Below are positions 8,506-17,297 of a DNA stretch of 64,000 nucleotides, one piece after another; position 1 is the first letter of the stretch, and each line of letters starts with the position of its first letter. Where the stretch lies: contig CANNFE010000001.1 in NCBI GenBank assembly GCA_947503775.1, positions 186,001 to 250,000 on the forward strand, given 5' to 3'. The notes beneath the pieces were generated by a model, which was given only the letters and a program-made list of their open reading frames with translations, did not search any database and was not told the DNA's origin. The position numbers and the translations under genes are program-made. This DNA comes from an uncultured Paracoccaceae bacterium (GTDB lineage: Bacteria; Pseudomonadota; Alphaproteobacteria; Rhodobacterales; Rhodobacteraceae).

Positions 8506-9624
8506 TCAAGCAGAGGCTTGAAGGCGGGACCGGTGCCTCGCCAGCCAGAGGAGCATCATCGCAAGAGGCGCCACCCGGATATCCCCGCGATCAAGACGGG
8601 CCAGGGCGTCATCGGTCGGCAGGACATGGACGCGAATATCTTCGCCTTCGTCCTCCAGCCCGCCTGTCCAGCTTTTCCGCGTATCGAGCGTGCAGCGCCC
8701 CAGGAAACAGTGGAAAAAGTCGCTCGATCCACCGGGAGACGGGTAGACCTCTGCAATCGGTTCAAGATCCGTGAGGGCGAGCCCGGCTTCCTCTCGCGCT
8801 TCGCGGCGGGCGGTCTGTGCTGGATCTTCACCGGGATCTATGAGGCCGGCAATCGGCTCGAGCAGCCATGGATCGGGATCCGAGCGGGCAACGGGGCCGA
8901 TGCGCATCTGTTCGATCAGAACCAGCCGGTCGCTTGCGGGATCGTAGGGCAGAACGAGAGCGGCATCGAAACCGACGAAGACTTCTCGCGTCTTCTCTTC
9001 GGACAGCGTGCCCGTGAACGTCTCGTGGCGGAAGTGGTGTTCGTCGAGGCGATAAAAGCCCAGATGCCTGTTCGTCTGGCTCGTCAAATCAAGCCTGCGG
9101 CGTGATCGGGCGGGATGTCTTTGACCCAGACAGGAGGACCAGGCCCGGGCGCGGATGGTTGGAAACCTTTGCCGCAGCTCCTCATCAGGGATCTTTGAGC
9201 GGAGGTTCATGACCTCACTCGCGGCCTGCACCGTCATGCCGCCCCATTTTTCGGCCCAATCCTCCAGAGACCATGGATCCGCCACAGTGGCCAAAGATCC
9301 GCCCGGACGATAGACCCGTGCCGTCATCGGTCCGGTGTTGGTTTCTACCTCGACGGTCGTGCAGGCATAGCCGAACAGAGCCTCATAGGCATCCAGCGCC
9401 TCTCGTTGAGCCGCAGATAGATCGAGGCAGACTAGCCCAGACGCCGTTGACCCCTTTTCGGGAACAAGAAACGGATACGCGTGATCCGCGACGCGGCGGA
9501 TCTCGTGGTCCTTCAGCGTTGCGGGAACAAGACGATATCCGTCGGCACCGACGATCGCCTCGAGGAGCGGGCGATGCCGGAGCGTTCCAAAGAGAAAAAG
9601 CGGTTCAGGGGAAACGGCTGCCAA
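8506..9624 (-). CDS. trgB: TrgB-like fusion: AIG2/gamma-glutamylcyclotransferase-type domain plus NUDIX hydrolase
   Basis: 372 residues. The N-terminal domain (1-150) begins LFLFGTLR, the substrate-loop pattern of AIG2/GGCT-like folds. The C-terminal domain carries a full NUDIX box (GLIDPGED...REAREEAGL) and resembles ADP-ribose pyrophosphatases, which hydrolyse ADP-ribose to AMP and ribose 5-phosphate. The best start is a TTG at 9622-9624 that overlaps the end of trgA by 20 nt, so translation is probably coupled. The domain pairing and position match TrgB of the Rhodobacter tellurite-resistance locus. The true substrate is unknown. Confidence 0.85.
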   Translation of the reverse strand: MAAVSPEPLFLFGTLRHRPLLEAIVGADGYRLVPATLKDHEIRRVADHAYPFLVPEKGSTASGLVCLDLSAAQREALDAYEALFGYACTTVEVETNTGPMTARVYRPGGSLATVADPWSLEDWAEKWGGMTVQAASEVMNLRSKIPDEELRQRFPTIRARAWSSCLGQRHPARSRRRLDLTSQTNRHLGFYRLDEHHFRHETFTGTLSEEKTREVFVGFDAALVLPYDPASDRLVLIEQMRIGPVARSDPDPWLLEPIAGLIDPGEDPAQTARREAREEAGLALTDLEPIAEVYPSPGGSSDFFHCFLGRCTLDTRKSWTGGLEDEGEDIRVHVLPTDDALARLDRGDIRVAPLAMMLLWLARHRSRLQASA

Positions 9625-10045
9625 TGGCTTCTGTCACGAGACCGGCGATCAGACATCCGATGACGGCGGGGATGATGTATTCCGAGATCAGCATCGGTTG
9701 CCCGTATTCCATCATCTGCTCGAAGACGGCAACGACAGCTTCGGTCGCGTTGTCGTACCGCATGCGCAGGGACTCATGATACATATCTGTTCCGCTGTGA
9801 ACGAAAAGCGCCCAGAAGATGATGGTCGCAAGAGTGGTCAGACCATAGCTGATGGCAGCGGTCAGTCCGCCGCCGGCGCGTTTGCCTGCCACGACCCATC
9901 CCATGATCACGCCGATCACCGTGTTGATCGGGATCATCGCACCCGGCGCCGCGCCCTCAGGCAAAAGCGGAACATAAAGAACGGACAGGTAGTATGCCAA
10001 AGCGCCGAAGCATATGGCTCCGGCAAGACGGCCAGCGGTAGGCAT
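9605..10045 (-). CDS. trgA: TrgA family membrane protein (tellurite resistance)
   Basis: 146 residues with three or four hydrophobic membrane segments: near the N-terminus (LAGAICFGALAYYLS), around the GVIMGWVVAG motif, in a central LTTLATIIFWALF, and in a C-terminal IIPAVIGCLIAGL. I recognise it as TrgA from its size, layout and position directly before trgB and cysK. The biochemical role of TrgA is not known; an effect on membrane handling of tellurite is inference. It is preceded by a gap of about 70 nt after cfa and overlaps trgB. Confidence 0.82.
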   Translation of the reverse strand: MPTAGRLAGAICFGALAYYLSVLYVPLLPEGAAPGAMIPINTVIGVIMGWVVAGKRAGGGLTAAISYGLTTLATIIFWALFVHSGTDMYHESLRMRYDNATEAVVAVFEQMMEYGQPMLISEYIIPAVIGCLIAGLVTEAIGSRFP

Positions 10046-10114
10046 CGGACTGCTCCCCTCGTCGACGACTGCCCGCTTCCTTAATCTTCAATTTTGACCG
10101 AAATCTGGTTAAAA

Positions 10115-11323
10115 TCAGGCGGAGTGCGTCAGTGTTATCTGTGTCACATCGCAGTTACCGCTATGGAAGGTGGCTGCGCAAGAGCAGAGGTAGAAGTTCC
10201 ACATCCGCCGAAACCGGCCGTCAAATCCCATATCGGCGATCTGATCCCAGCGGTCGTTGAACGTGTCGTGCCATCGACGCAGGGTCTGACTGTAGCTTTC
10301 GCCGAACTCGACCGAATGGGCGAGCCTCAGACCGGCTGCCTCGACCTGATCCAGCAGCGCGCCACGCGAGGGGAGCATGCCGCCCGGGAAGATGTACTTC
10401 TGCACGAAATCGACACCTTTGCGGTAGACCTCCCAGCGGGCATCCTGAACCGTGATGATCTGCAAGGTCGCGCGCCCGCCGGGTTTGAGGCAATCATTCA
10501 GCTTGTTGAAATAGGTGGGCCAGTATTTCTCTCCGACCGCCTCGAACATCTCGATGGATGCGATGCCATCGTACCGGCCCGTCTCGTCGCGATAGTCCTG
10601 CATCCGGATCTCAACAAGATCTTCCAGACCCGCCTTACGGATCCGGTCCCGGGAGAAGTCGTACTGCTCCTTGCTGATCGTCAGGCCCGTCACCTTTAGG
10701 CCACGTTCGGCGGCGGCATATTCCGCAAACCCGCCCCAGCCGCATCCGATCTCGAGCACATGATCCCCGGGACGTGCGCCCATCTCATCGACCATGGACA
10801 CGTATTTGGCGCGCTGCGCCGCCTCGAGGCTCTCCTGACCGGTGTCGAACTTTGCCGAGGAATAAGTCATCGTCGGATCGAGCCAAAGCGAGTAGAAATC
10901 GTTGCCCAGATCGTAGTGACGACTGATATTCTTTTTGGCCTGCCGTTTCGTGTTGGAGTTCAGCCAGAAGCGCAGCTGTTCGACCGCGCGGGCGATGCGT
11001 TGGCCGGGAAAGCCGTCATAGACGTCATCGCCTGCCGCATGAACCAGATCCTGAAAGGCCAGCAGGTCCGGGGTGGACCACCATTCATCAAGATACGCTT
11101 CGCAAAAGCCCAGATCCCCGTCGCGGATCGTCCGGGCGAAAAGCTCGGGGTTGTGAACGGTCATCTCCGCGATCGGTCCAGGCGCGTCGCCGTCGATCCG
11201 GAACCGGCGCCCGTCTTCAAGCACGATATCGAGGCGGCCGCATTTCAGGGTCTTGAGAACATCGAACACAAGACCGAAGTACCGCGGCAAATTCCGTTGC
11301 CCACGCGTCGTTGTCAAAATCAT
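10115..11323 (-). CDS. cfa: Cyclopropane-fatty-acyl-phospholipid synthase-type methyltransferase
   Basis: 402 residues from the ATG at 11323, chosen because AAGGGG sits 6 nt upstream; an in-frame ATG 51 nt earlier lacks this. The SAM-binding motif is VLEIGCGWGGFAEYA, followed by the family signature around YDGIASIEMFEAVGEKYW. The enzyme transfers a methyl(ene) group from SAM to unsaturated acyl chains of membrane phospholipids. Pairing with photolyase recalls the sigma-E singlet-oxygen regulon of Rhodobacter, which includes photolyase and a Cfa enzyme; I did not find a convincing sigma-E promoter here. Furan-fatty-acid synthesis is a possible alternative for this family in alphaproteobacteria. 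Confidence 0.9.
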   Translation of the reverse strand: MILTTTRGQRNLPRYFGLVFDVLKTLKCGRLDIVLEDGRRFRIDGDAPGPIAEMTVHNPELFARTIRDGDLGFCEAYLDEWWSTPDLLAFQDLVHAAGDDVYDGFPGQRIARAVEQLRFWLNSNTKRQAKKNISRHYDLGNDFYSLWLDPTMTYSSAKFDTGQESLEAAQRAKYVSMVDEMGARPGDHVLEIGCGWGGFAEYAAAERGLKVTGLTISKEQYDFSRDRIRKAGLEDLVEIRMQDYRDETGRYDGIASIEMFEAVGEKYWPTYFNKLNDCLKPGGRATLQIITVQDARWEVYRKGVDFVQKYIFPGGMLPSRGALLDQVEAAGLRLAHSVEFGESYSQTLRRWHDTFNDRWDQIADMGFDGRFRRMWNFYLCSCAATFHSGNCDVTQITLTHSA

Positions 11324-11351
11324 TACTGTCCCCTTGGCCCTACCTGTCCTG

Positions 11352-11370
11352 CCTATCCAACGCGGATAGG
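11352..11370. promoter_or_regulatory. Inverted repeat between phr and cfa
   Basis: Perfect 7-bp arms (CCTATCC and GGATAGG) with a 5-nt spacer, about 30 nt before the cfa start. There is no T-run in the direction of transcription, so an operator or mRNA hairpin is more likely than a terminator. Confidence 0.4.
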
Positions 11371-11399
11371 TCACTGTTTTTCTTCAATCGGTCCATCTG

Positions 11400-12821
11400 T
11401 CAAAAGTCCCGGTTCTCATAGGCATTCAAAGCCCGCCTTCGGCCTTCATCCACAGCGACGATCGGATCTGGATACGGATCGGATGCGCTCATGGACCACT
11501 GCTTCGGGATTGCTTCGAAATAGTCGAGCGCTGCCTGAGATGGATCGCTATATCCTTCGGCGATCCACGACGAGATATAATCGCGGCTCTTGTCGAACTT
11601 GTCGAGTTGCGTGATCGGGTTGAAGACCCGGAAATACGGTGTCGCATCCGGGCCGGATCCGGCGGACCACTGCCATCCCAGCGCATTGGAGGCCGGATCC
11701 CAGTCGATCAGATGCTCTTCGAACCAATCGAGGCCGATCCGCCAGTGACACAACAGGTGCTTGGTCAGGTAGGAGGCGACGATCATCCGCGCCCGGTTGT
11801 GCATGCGGCCGGTCACATACATCTCGCGCATGGCGGCATCGACGAAGGGAATGCCGGTGCGACCCTGTTTCCAGGCTTTCACCTCCTTGACACGCTCATC
11901 GGTATTCCACGGAAAGGCGTCCCATTCCTCGCGCCAGTTGGTCTCAACGATGCGCGGCGTGTGGTGGACAAGATGATACGCAAATTCGCGCCAGACCAGC
12001 TCTTTAAGCCAGGTTTCTGCACCGGATTTGCCTTCCTCGCGGGCGCGCATACCCGCATGCCAGCAGGTGCGCGGGGAAATCTCTCCGTAGGTGAGGTTCT
12101 CGCTCAGGTTCGATGTGCCATTCGTTGCGGGAAGGTTCCGAGCATCCGCATAATCGGCAATGCCATGAGCAATGAAACTGCCCAGACGAGATGCCGCCGC
12201 GCTTTCCCCGACAGTGCAATGCCCGCGCACGATCTCGGCTCCTCTTTGCATGTCACGGGCCATGGACCAGTCGGAGAGGGCGTCGCTCGCAGGCCAACTT
12301 TGCGGCGCGGATATGCGCTGCGGGCTTGGCAGGGCTTCGGCAATTTCGGCGTCTTTGACCGCGCGCCACATGGGCGTGTAGACCTTGTAAAAGCCGCCTG
12401 TCTTGGTTTCGACCTCCCACGGCTCAAAGAGCAGGTGACCTGAAAAGCTCCGGGCGTCGATCCCGTCTTCTTTGAGGGCGGCCTTGACCTTGGTGTCGCG
12501 ATCCTTAGACGCCGGATCATAGAGGCGCGACCAGTAGACAGCACCCGCGCCGGTCTCCTCGATCAGGTCACGCAGGCAGGCCAAGGCGTCGCCCCGCCGA
12601 AGGATGAGCCGGGAGCCCTTGCGAGCGAGGCTTTCGGACAAAGCCTCCAGCCCAAGCTCCAATCGAAAGCGGGGCGCAGCCCCCTGCCCTTGGACGACCT
12701 CGTCATAGAAAAAGATCGGGATGACAGGCCGTCCGCTTTCACAAGCGGCAGTCAGCGCCGGATGATCGCCAAGACGCAGGTCCCGGCGAAACCACATTAA
12801 CACAGGGCTTTTGTCGGTCAT
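11400..12821 (-). CDS. phr: Deoxyribodipyrimidine photolyase (class I)
   Basis: 473 residues. The N-terminal alpha/beta antenna domain opens VLMWFRRDLRLGDHPAL. The FAD-binding helical domain includes MREMYVTGRMHNRARM and WDPASNALGWQWSAGSG, with the conserved Trp and Asn positions of CPD photolyases. It repairs UV-induced cyclobutane pyrimidine dimers using blue light. It is the first of six same-strand genes running to 5.1 kb and follows the BCCT gene by about 50 nt. An inverted repeat sits 8 nt upstream of the start. A cryptochrome function is less likely because the photolyase signature is intact. Confidence 0.93.
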   Translation of the reverse strand: MTDKSPVLMWFRRDLRLGDHPALTAACESGRPVIPIFFYDEVVQGQGAAPRFRLELGLEALSESLARKGSRLILRRGDALACLRDLIEETGAGAVYWSRLYDPASKDRDTKVKAALKEDGIDARSFSGHLLFEPWEVETKTGGFYKVYTPMWRAVKDAEIAEALPSPQRISAPQSWPASDALSDWSMARDMQRGAEIVRGHCTVGESAAASRLGSFIAHGIADYADARNLPATNGTSNLSENLTYGEISPRTCWHAGMRAREEGKSGAETWLKELVWREFAYHLVHHTPRIVETNWREEWDAFPWNTDERVKEVKAWKQGRTGIPFVDAAMREMYVTGRMHNRARMIVASYLTKHLLCHWRIGLDWFEEHLIDWDPASNALGWQWSAGSGPDATPYFRVFNPITQLDKFDKSRDYISSWIAEGYSDPSQAALDYFEAIPKQWSMSASDPYPDPIVAVDEGRRRALNAYENRDF

Positions 12822-12829
12822 TCAGTTCC

Positions 12830-12848
12830 TCAGCAAAACCGTTGCTGA
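12830..12848. promoter_or_regulatory. Inverted repeat just upstream of phr
   Basis: Arms TCAGCAA and TTGCTGA with a 5-nt spacer, placed 8 to 27 nt before the photolyase ATG in the short gap after the BCCT gene. There is no downstream T-run. It could be an operator or an mRNA structure close to the ribosome site. Confidence 0.4.
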
Positions 12849-12872
12849 ACACCTAGCGCCAGACAAGGCGCG

Positions 12873-14519
12873 TCAACTGGTTCCGCGCCGTTCGCTGACC
12901 AGCCCCTTGAAGATCGCATAACACATGATCAACAGGACAAGCGTGAACGGCAGCCCGGTTGAAATCACCATCGATTGCAATGACTTCAGCCCGCCCGCGG
13001 AAAGCAGCAGCACGATCGCGACCGCGCCCTCGAAGATGCACCAGAAAACGCGTTGCGGCACCGGCGCGTCGATCTTGCCGCCTGCGGTGATTGTATCGAT
13101 CACAAGCGAGCCGCTATCGGAGGAGGTCACGAAAAAAACGATGACCAGCACGATACCGATGAAGGATGTGATCTGCGCAAGCGGAAGCGGATCAAGCATC
13201 TTGAAAAGCTGAAGCGGAAGATCGGCTTCTTGCGCAGCGGTATATCCATCGTTCACCACCTGAAGGATCGCCGTTCCGCCAAAGACGCTCATCCAGAGAA
13301 CGCAGACCATGCTGGGGATCAACAAAACGCAGATGATGAATTCGCGCACTGTGCGGCCCCGGCTGACGCGGGCGATGAACATCCCAACGAAAGGCGACCA
13401 GCTGATCCACCAGGCCCAATAGAACGACGTCCAGCCCTGGCTGAAATTGACATCCTCGCGCCCCACCGGATTGGAGAGGGCCGGAAGATATTGAATATAC
13501 GCCATCAGCGAGTCCCAGAAGATCGCGAGCAAGGCCAGGGTCGGGCCGACAAGCAGAACGAAAACCAGCAGAAGGAAGGCGAGGCCCATATTCAGTTCGG
13601 ACAGCACCTTCACGCCGCCATCAAGGCCGCGCACGACCGAGATCAGCGCAACAGCCGTGATGGCCGAAATCAGGATGACTTCGGTTGTAGAGCCGGTCGG
13701 GATACCGAAGAGATCATTCAGCCCCGCATTGGCTTGCGTGGCGCCGAACCCAAGTGATGTCGCAAGACCGAAAAGCGTCGCAAAGACCGCGAGCGTGTCG
13801 ATGATATGCCCGGGCCAGCCCCAAACGCGATCTCCCAAAAGCGGGTAGAAGGCCGACCGGATCGTCAGCGGAAGGCCTTTGTTATAGGTAAAGAGCGCCA
13901 GTGCCAGAGCCACAACGGCATAGATCGCCCAAGGGTGAAGGCCCCAATGGAATATCGTGGCGGCCATCCCGAGGCGAACCGCCTCGGCCTGATTGTCGGC
14001 GGCCCCTGCAAGCGGGGACCAGTCGGTTCGCAGGCCCGCCTCGTCGGTGGTGGTGCCGCCCATCGCTGAAGAAAAGTGGCTGATCGGCTCGGAGACGCCG
14101 TAGAACATCAGACCGATGCCCATCCCGGCAGCAAAGAGCATCGCGAACCAGCCGATATAGGTATAATCGGGCGTCGCCGCCGCGCCGCCCAGACGCACGC
14201 TGCCCCAGGGAGTTACGATCAGGAACAGGCAGAAAAGAACAAAGATATTGGCCGAGCCGAGGAAGAACCAGTCGAAGCCCTTGGTAACGCTATCAAAAAG
14301 CCAGGTGAAAAGCGCGCCCGACTGTTCCGGCAAGGCCAACGTGTAGAAAACGAAGGCGACGATTGAAAGGCCGGAAATCAGGAAAACAGGATTGTGGATA
14401 TCAAAGCCGAAGGGGCCGACCTGCCCTTCAACATTGTCCTGTCCGATCTCATACTCCGTCTCAACAAGCAGCGCGGTATCGGTGGGTGGCGGGATCCCCT
14501 GGTCGGCGGCATCGGTCAT
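12873..14519 (-). CDS. BCCT-family betaine/DMSP-type transporter
   Basis: 548 residues with twelve expected membrane helices. Family motifs are visible: the glycine-rich stretch AAGMGIGLMFYGVSEP, the Trp-rich segment YWAWWISWSPFVGMF, and SRGRT after it. The GMGIG form is found in sodium-coupled glycine betaine carriers rather than carnitine antiporters. BCCT proteins import quaternary ammonium compounds and, in several marine bacteria, DMSP. Its position after acuI and dmdA on the same strand suggests that DMSP or glycine betaine is the substrate; this is inference, since family members differ in specificity by few residues. Confidence 0.9.
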   Translation of the reverse strand: MTDAADQGIPPPTDTALLVETEYEIGQDNVEGQVGPFGFDIHNPVFLISGLSIVAFVFYTLALPEQSGALFTWLFDSVTKGFDWFFLGSANIFVLFCLFLIVTPWGSVRLGGAAATPDYTYIGWFAMLFAAGMGIGLMFYGVSEPISHFSSAMGGTTTDEAGLRTDWSPLAGAADNQAEAVRLGMAATIFHWGLHPWAIYAVVALALALFTYNKGLPLTIRSAFYPLLGDRVWGWPGHIIDTLAVFATLFGLATSLGFGATQANAGLNDLFGIPTGSTTEVILISAITAVALISVVRGLDGGVKVLSELNMGLAFLLLVFVLLVGPTLALLAIFWDSLMAYIQYLPALSNPVGREDVNFSQGWTSFYWAWWISWSPFVGMFIARVSRGRTVREFIICVLLIPSMVCVLWMSVFGGTAILQVVNDGYTAAQEADLPLQLFKMLDPLPLAQITSFIGIVLVIVFFVTSSDSGSLVIDTITAGGKIDAPVPQRVFWCIFEGAVAIVLLLSAGGLKSLQSMVISTGLPFTLVLLIMCYAIFKGLVSERRGTS

Positions 14520-14660
14520 CGAGATCTCCCCTTATTGGCGTCAGGCGCTTTTTTACCCCGTTAGAACGGCTCCTCTGGTGGAAACCTCTGAACGCAGCAT
14601 CAGGCACAATAGCAGAAGCATAGCCAGCGCGATACCGCCCGAACCGGATAAAGCGACCGG

Positions 14661-15644
14661 TCAGATCTCGACGACGACGCGGCCCTTGACCTGACCTTTC
14701 AGGATATCGGCCCCCAGGGCAGGCAGATCCTTAAGGCTTGCCGGCTGGATCATCGCCTCGAGCTTTTCCATCGGCAGATCGGTTGCGATCCGCTGCCAGG
14801 CGCGGAGGCGATTGTCATAGGGCTGCATTACGCTGTCGATCCCAAGAAGGTTCACGCCTCTCAGCAGGAATGGGATCACCGTCGCTGGCAATTGCGGGCC
14901 GCCTGCCAGTCCCACTGCCGCCACGCTTGCGCCATAGCGCATCTGGCCCAGAACCCGGGCAAGCATCGCACCGCCCACCGCATCGATACAGCCGGACCAG
15001 TTCTCGCTCTCAAGCGGACGCTTCGTCGTCTCGTTGAGCTCCTCCCGCGCAATGATCTGGCTTGCTCCAAGCTCTTTGAGGTAATCGGCATTGTCGGGAC
15101 GCCCGGTGACGGCGGCGACCTTATATCCCAGATTGGCCAGAATGGCGGTTGCGACCGACCCGACACCGCCGGACGCGCCGGTGACAAGCACCGGCTCTGG
15201 GGCGTCGGGCGTCAGTCCATGATCCTGAAGTGCCATGACGGCAAGCATCGCGGTAAAGCCGGCCGTTCCGACCGCCATCGCCTGACGGGTCGTCAGCCCC
15301 TTTGGAAGCGGGACCAGCCAGTCTGCTTTCACACGGGCTTTCTCGGCATATCCGCCCCAATGGGCCTCGCCGACGCGCCACCCGGTCAGAACCACCTTGT
15401 CACCTGCAGAGTACCTGTCGTCGGACGAAGCTTCGACAGTGCCTGCGAAATCGATACCCGGCACATGCGGGTAGTTGCGGACAAGGCCGCCGCCCGGTCC
15501 GATGCACAGACCGTCTTTGTAATTCACGGTCGAATACTCGACCTTGACCGTGACCTCTGCTTCGGGAAGACGATCTTCTTCGATCTGCTGGACGGAAGCA
15601 GAGGTTTTGCCGTCGTCGTCTTTCTCTACGATCAGTGCTTTCAT
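14661..15644 (-). CDS. acuI: Acryloyl-CoA reductase AcuI (MDR superfamily)
   Basis: 327 residues from MKALIVEKDDDG, preceded by a purine-rich GGGAGAGAG ribosome site; upstream in-frame Met codons are not supported. It is a zinc-free medium-chain reductase with the NADPH-binding stretch VLVTGASGGVGSVA. AcuI reduces acryloyl-CoA to propionyl-CoA with NADPH, detoxifying the acryloyl-CoA formed in DMSP cleavage and related routes. It lies 13 nt downstream of dmdA, the linkage commonly seen in roseobacters. No dddL/P/Q-type lyase and no dmdB, dmdC or dmdD occur in the window. Confidence 0.92.
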   Translation of the reverse strand: MKALIVEKDDDGKTSASVQQIEEDRLPEAEVTVKVEYSTVNYKDGLCIGPGGGLVRNYPHVPGIDFAGTVEASSDDRYSAGDKVVLTGWRVGEAHWGGYAEKARVKADWLVPLPKGLTTRQAMAVGTAGFTAMLAVMALQDHGLTPDAPEPVLVTGASGGVGSVATAILANLGYKVAAVTGRPDNADYLKELGASQIIAREELNETTKRPLESENWSGCIDAVGGAMLARVLGQMRYGASVAAVGLAGGPQLPATVIPFLLRGVNLLGIDSVMQPYDNRLRAWQRIATDLPMEKLEAMIQPASLKDLPALGADILKGQVKGRVVVEI

Positions 15645-15657
15645 CGGTCTCTCTCCC

Positions 15658-16758
15658 TCAAATCCAGAATTCATCGCGAATGAGCGCCTCGCGCGGGCCG
15701 TCTTGGGTATGGGCGGTGAGCGGCACACCCGCAGACCAATGGGTCATCCGGACCATGCCGATGGCCACACCTGTTCCGAAATCCGGCGAAACGGCTGCCG
15801 AGGTAATCTGCCCGACACGCTCTTCGCCCGCTGTCAGCGGCCAGACCCGATCGCAAAGCGGCAGATCGCCCTTGATCTCGATCGGACGGATCTGGCGCGA
15901 CGGGCCATCCTTGGCCACCCGCAAGAGCGCATCCCGGCCAACACAGCCGATCGCCGTCTGGGTCGAGCAGAACCGGCCAAGGCCGCATTCGTGGGGTGTG
16001 TTTTCGCGGGTCATGTCATTGCCGTAGCTCAGCAGACCGCCTTCGATCCGCTCGATCCCGTTGGGGCATCCGGCGCGCACATCGAGGTCTCGCCCGGTCT
16101 CCATGAGCGCATTCCAAAGCGGCATGCCAAGGTCCGACCCCTCGACATAGATTTCAAACCCGCCCTGTTTGGAATAGCCGGAGCGGGCAACGGGGATCTG
16201 GCGGCCCTGAAAGTTGAACATCCCGAAACGGAAAAACCGGATATCGCGCACGGCATCGCCGAAGATCCGCGCCATCAGATCATCCGCTTTCGGGCCCTGC
16301 ACCGCCAAAGGAGACACATCGGGCTCGTCGACCAGAACATCGAGCCGATATCCGTAGGCGATCCCTTTCACCCAATAGAGCAGATCGCTGTCGGCGACCG
16401 AGATCCAGTAGCGGTCGTCGGCCAGCATCAGACCGACGGGGTCATTCAGCATACCGCCCGTCTCATCCACGATCGGCAGGTAGTAACACATGCCAGGCAG
16501 CATCCCCCTGAGATCACGCGGGGTCAGCATCTGCATCAGTTTGCCCGCATCGGGGCCGCGCAGCTCGACCTGCCGCTCGACAGCCACATCCCATAGCTGA
16601 ACATGGCTCTTGAGGTGTCGGTAATCCTCTTCAACACTGTCGAAGACCGTTGGAAGAAGCATGTGATTGTAGACCGTGAAGGCCTTAATCCCTGCAGCCT
16701 CGACACCATCTGAAAATGGCGTGCGCCGCAGCCTGCGCGAGGGAGAGAGGAGCGCCAT
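15658..16758 (-). CDS. dmdA: Dimethylsulfoniopropionate demethylase DmdA
   Basis: 366 residues of the GcvT/aminomethyltransferase fold. The start at MALLSPSRRLRRTPFS is chosen by similarity to known DmdA N-termini (PSRR-x-RRTPFS). Further DmdA-like stretches are VYNHMLLPTVFDS, CYYLPIVDETGGMLNDP, SKQGGFEIYVEGSDLGMP and LLSYGNDMTRENTP. DmdA transfers a methyl group from DMSP to tetrahydrofolate, giving methylmercaptopropionate, the first step of DMSP demethylation. It starts 2 nt after the DinB stop and is followed by acuI and a BCCT carrier. An ordinary glycine-cleavage T-protein is unlikely because of these DmdA-specific segments. Confidence 0.95.
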   Translation of the reverse strand: MALLSPSRRLRRTPFSDGVEAAGIKAFTVYNHMLLPTVFDSVEEDYRHLKSHVQLWDVAVERQVELRGPDAGKLMQMLTPRDLRGMLPGMCYYLPIVDETGGMLNDPVGLMLADDRYWISVADSDLLYWVKGIAYGYRLDVLVDEPDVSPLAVQGPKADDLMARIFGDAVRDIRFFRFGMFNFQGRQIPVARSGYSKQGGFEIYVEGSDLGMPLWNALMETGRDLDVRAGCPNGIERIEGGLLSYGNDMTRENTPHECGLGRFCSTQTAIGCVGRDALLRVAKDGPSRQIRPIEIKGDLPLCDRVWPLTAGEERVGQITSAAVSPDFGTGVAIGMVRMTHWSAGVPLTAHTQDGPREALIRDEFWI

Positions 16759-16760
16759 GG

Positions 16761-17297
16761 TCAGTCTCCATTCGGTAAAAACGGCAAATCGGTAACATAA
16801 CCTTTGGCTTCTGCGGCCGTCAGCATCGCGTGAACCTGTCCCCGGTGATGGGTCTGATGATTGAAAAGCTGGATGATGCACAAGGCCTTCGGCTTTGTGA
16901 GGTCTCGTCCGGCCGAGCCGGAATACCACGTCAGATCACCCTCAAGGTCGTGGTCCGACAGCTGCTCTGCCCAACCCGTGATGCGTTGATCCATCGCTTC
17001 ACGCGCCGGGCGCCAGTCAGAGAGAGCGCCAGTCAGTTTCAGGCTGTCGGCGATACTGCCGGTGGGCCCTTCCTTGCCGTCAAAGCGGCTTACCCAGATG
17101 CCATCGGCCCACAGAATATGATTGACCGTTGCAAAGATCGATCCGAAGAAAGCGCCCCGGTCACGGCCAAGCTCCTCCGGTGGGAGCGCCTCAAGCGCGT
17201 CGATCAACAGGTTGTTCTGCCACGCATTATAGCGCGCCATCATCCGGCAATAGTCCGGCGATATCACGGTTTCGGTCCTTGCCAGGAAATCGGACAT
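16761..17297 (-). CDS. DinB family putative metal-dependent protein
   Basis: 178 residues of the DinB/YfiT four-helix fold. The three expected metal-binding histidines are visible in FATVNHILWAD and in FNHQTHHRGQVHAML. DinB proteins include thiol-dependent transferases and hydrolases, but most are uncharacterised. Its start overlaps the DUF1326 gene by 34 nt and its stop is 2 nt before dmdA, so it belongs to the same transcript. A thiol-transfer role linked to DMSP sulfur metabolism is only a guess from context. Confidence 0.85.
   Translation of the reverse strand: MSDFLARTETVISPDYCRMMARYNAWQNNLLIDALEALPPEELGRDRGAFFGSIFATVNHILWADGIWVSRFDGKEGPTGSIADSLKLTGALSDWRPAREAMDQRITGWAEQLSDHDLEGDLTWYSGSAGRDLTKPKALCIIQLFNHQTHHRGQVHAMLTAAEAKGYVTDLPFLPNGD

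Noticed and set aside
12822-12872. EcfG- or sigma-E-type promoter for the photolyase gene
   Set aside because: A GGAAC box is present on the minus strand but no matching -10 element lies at proper spacing.
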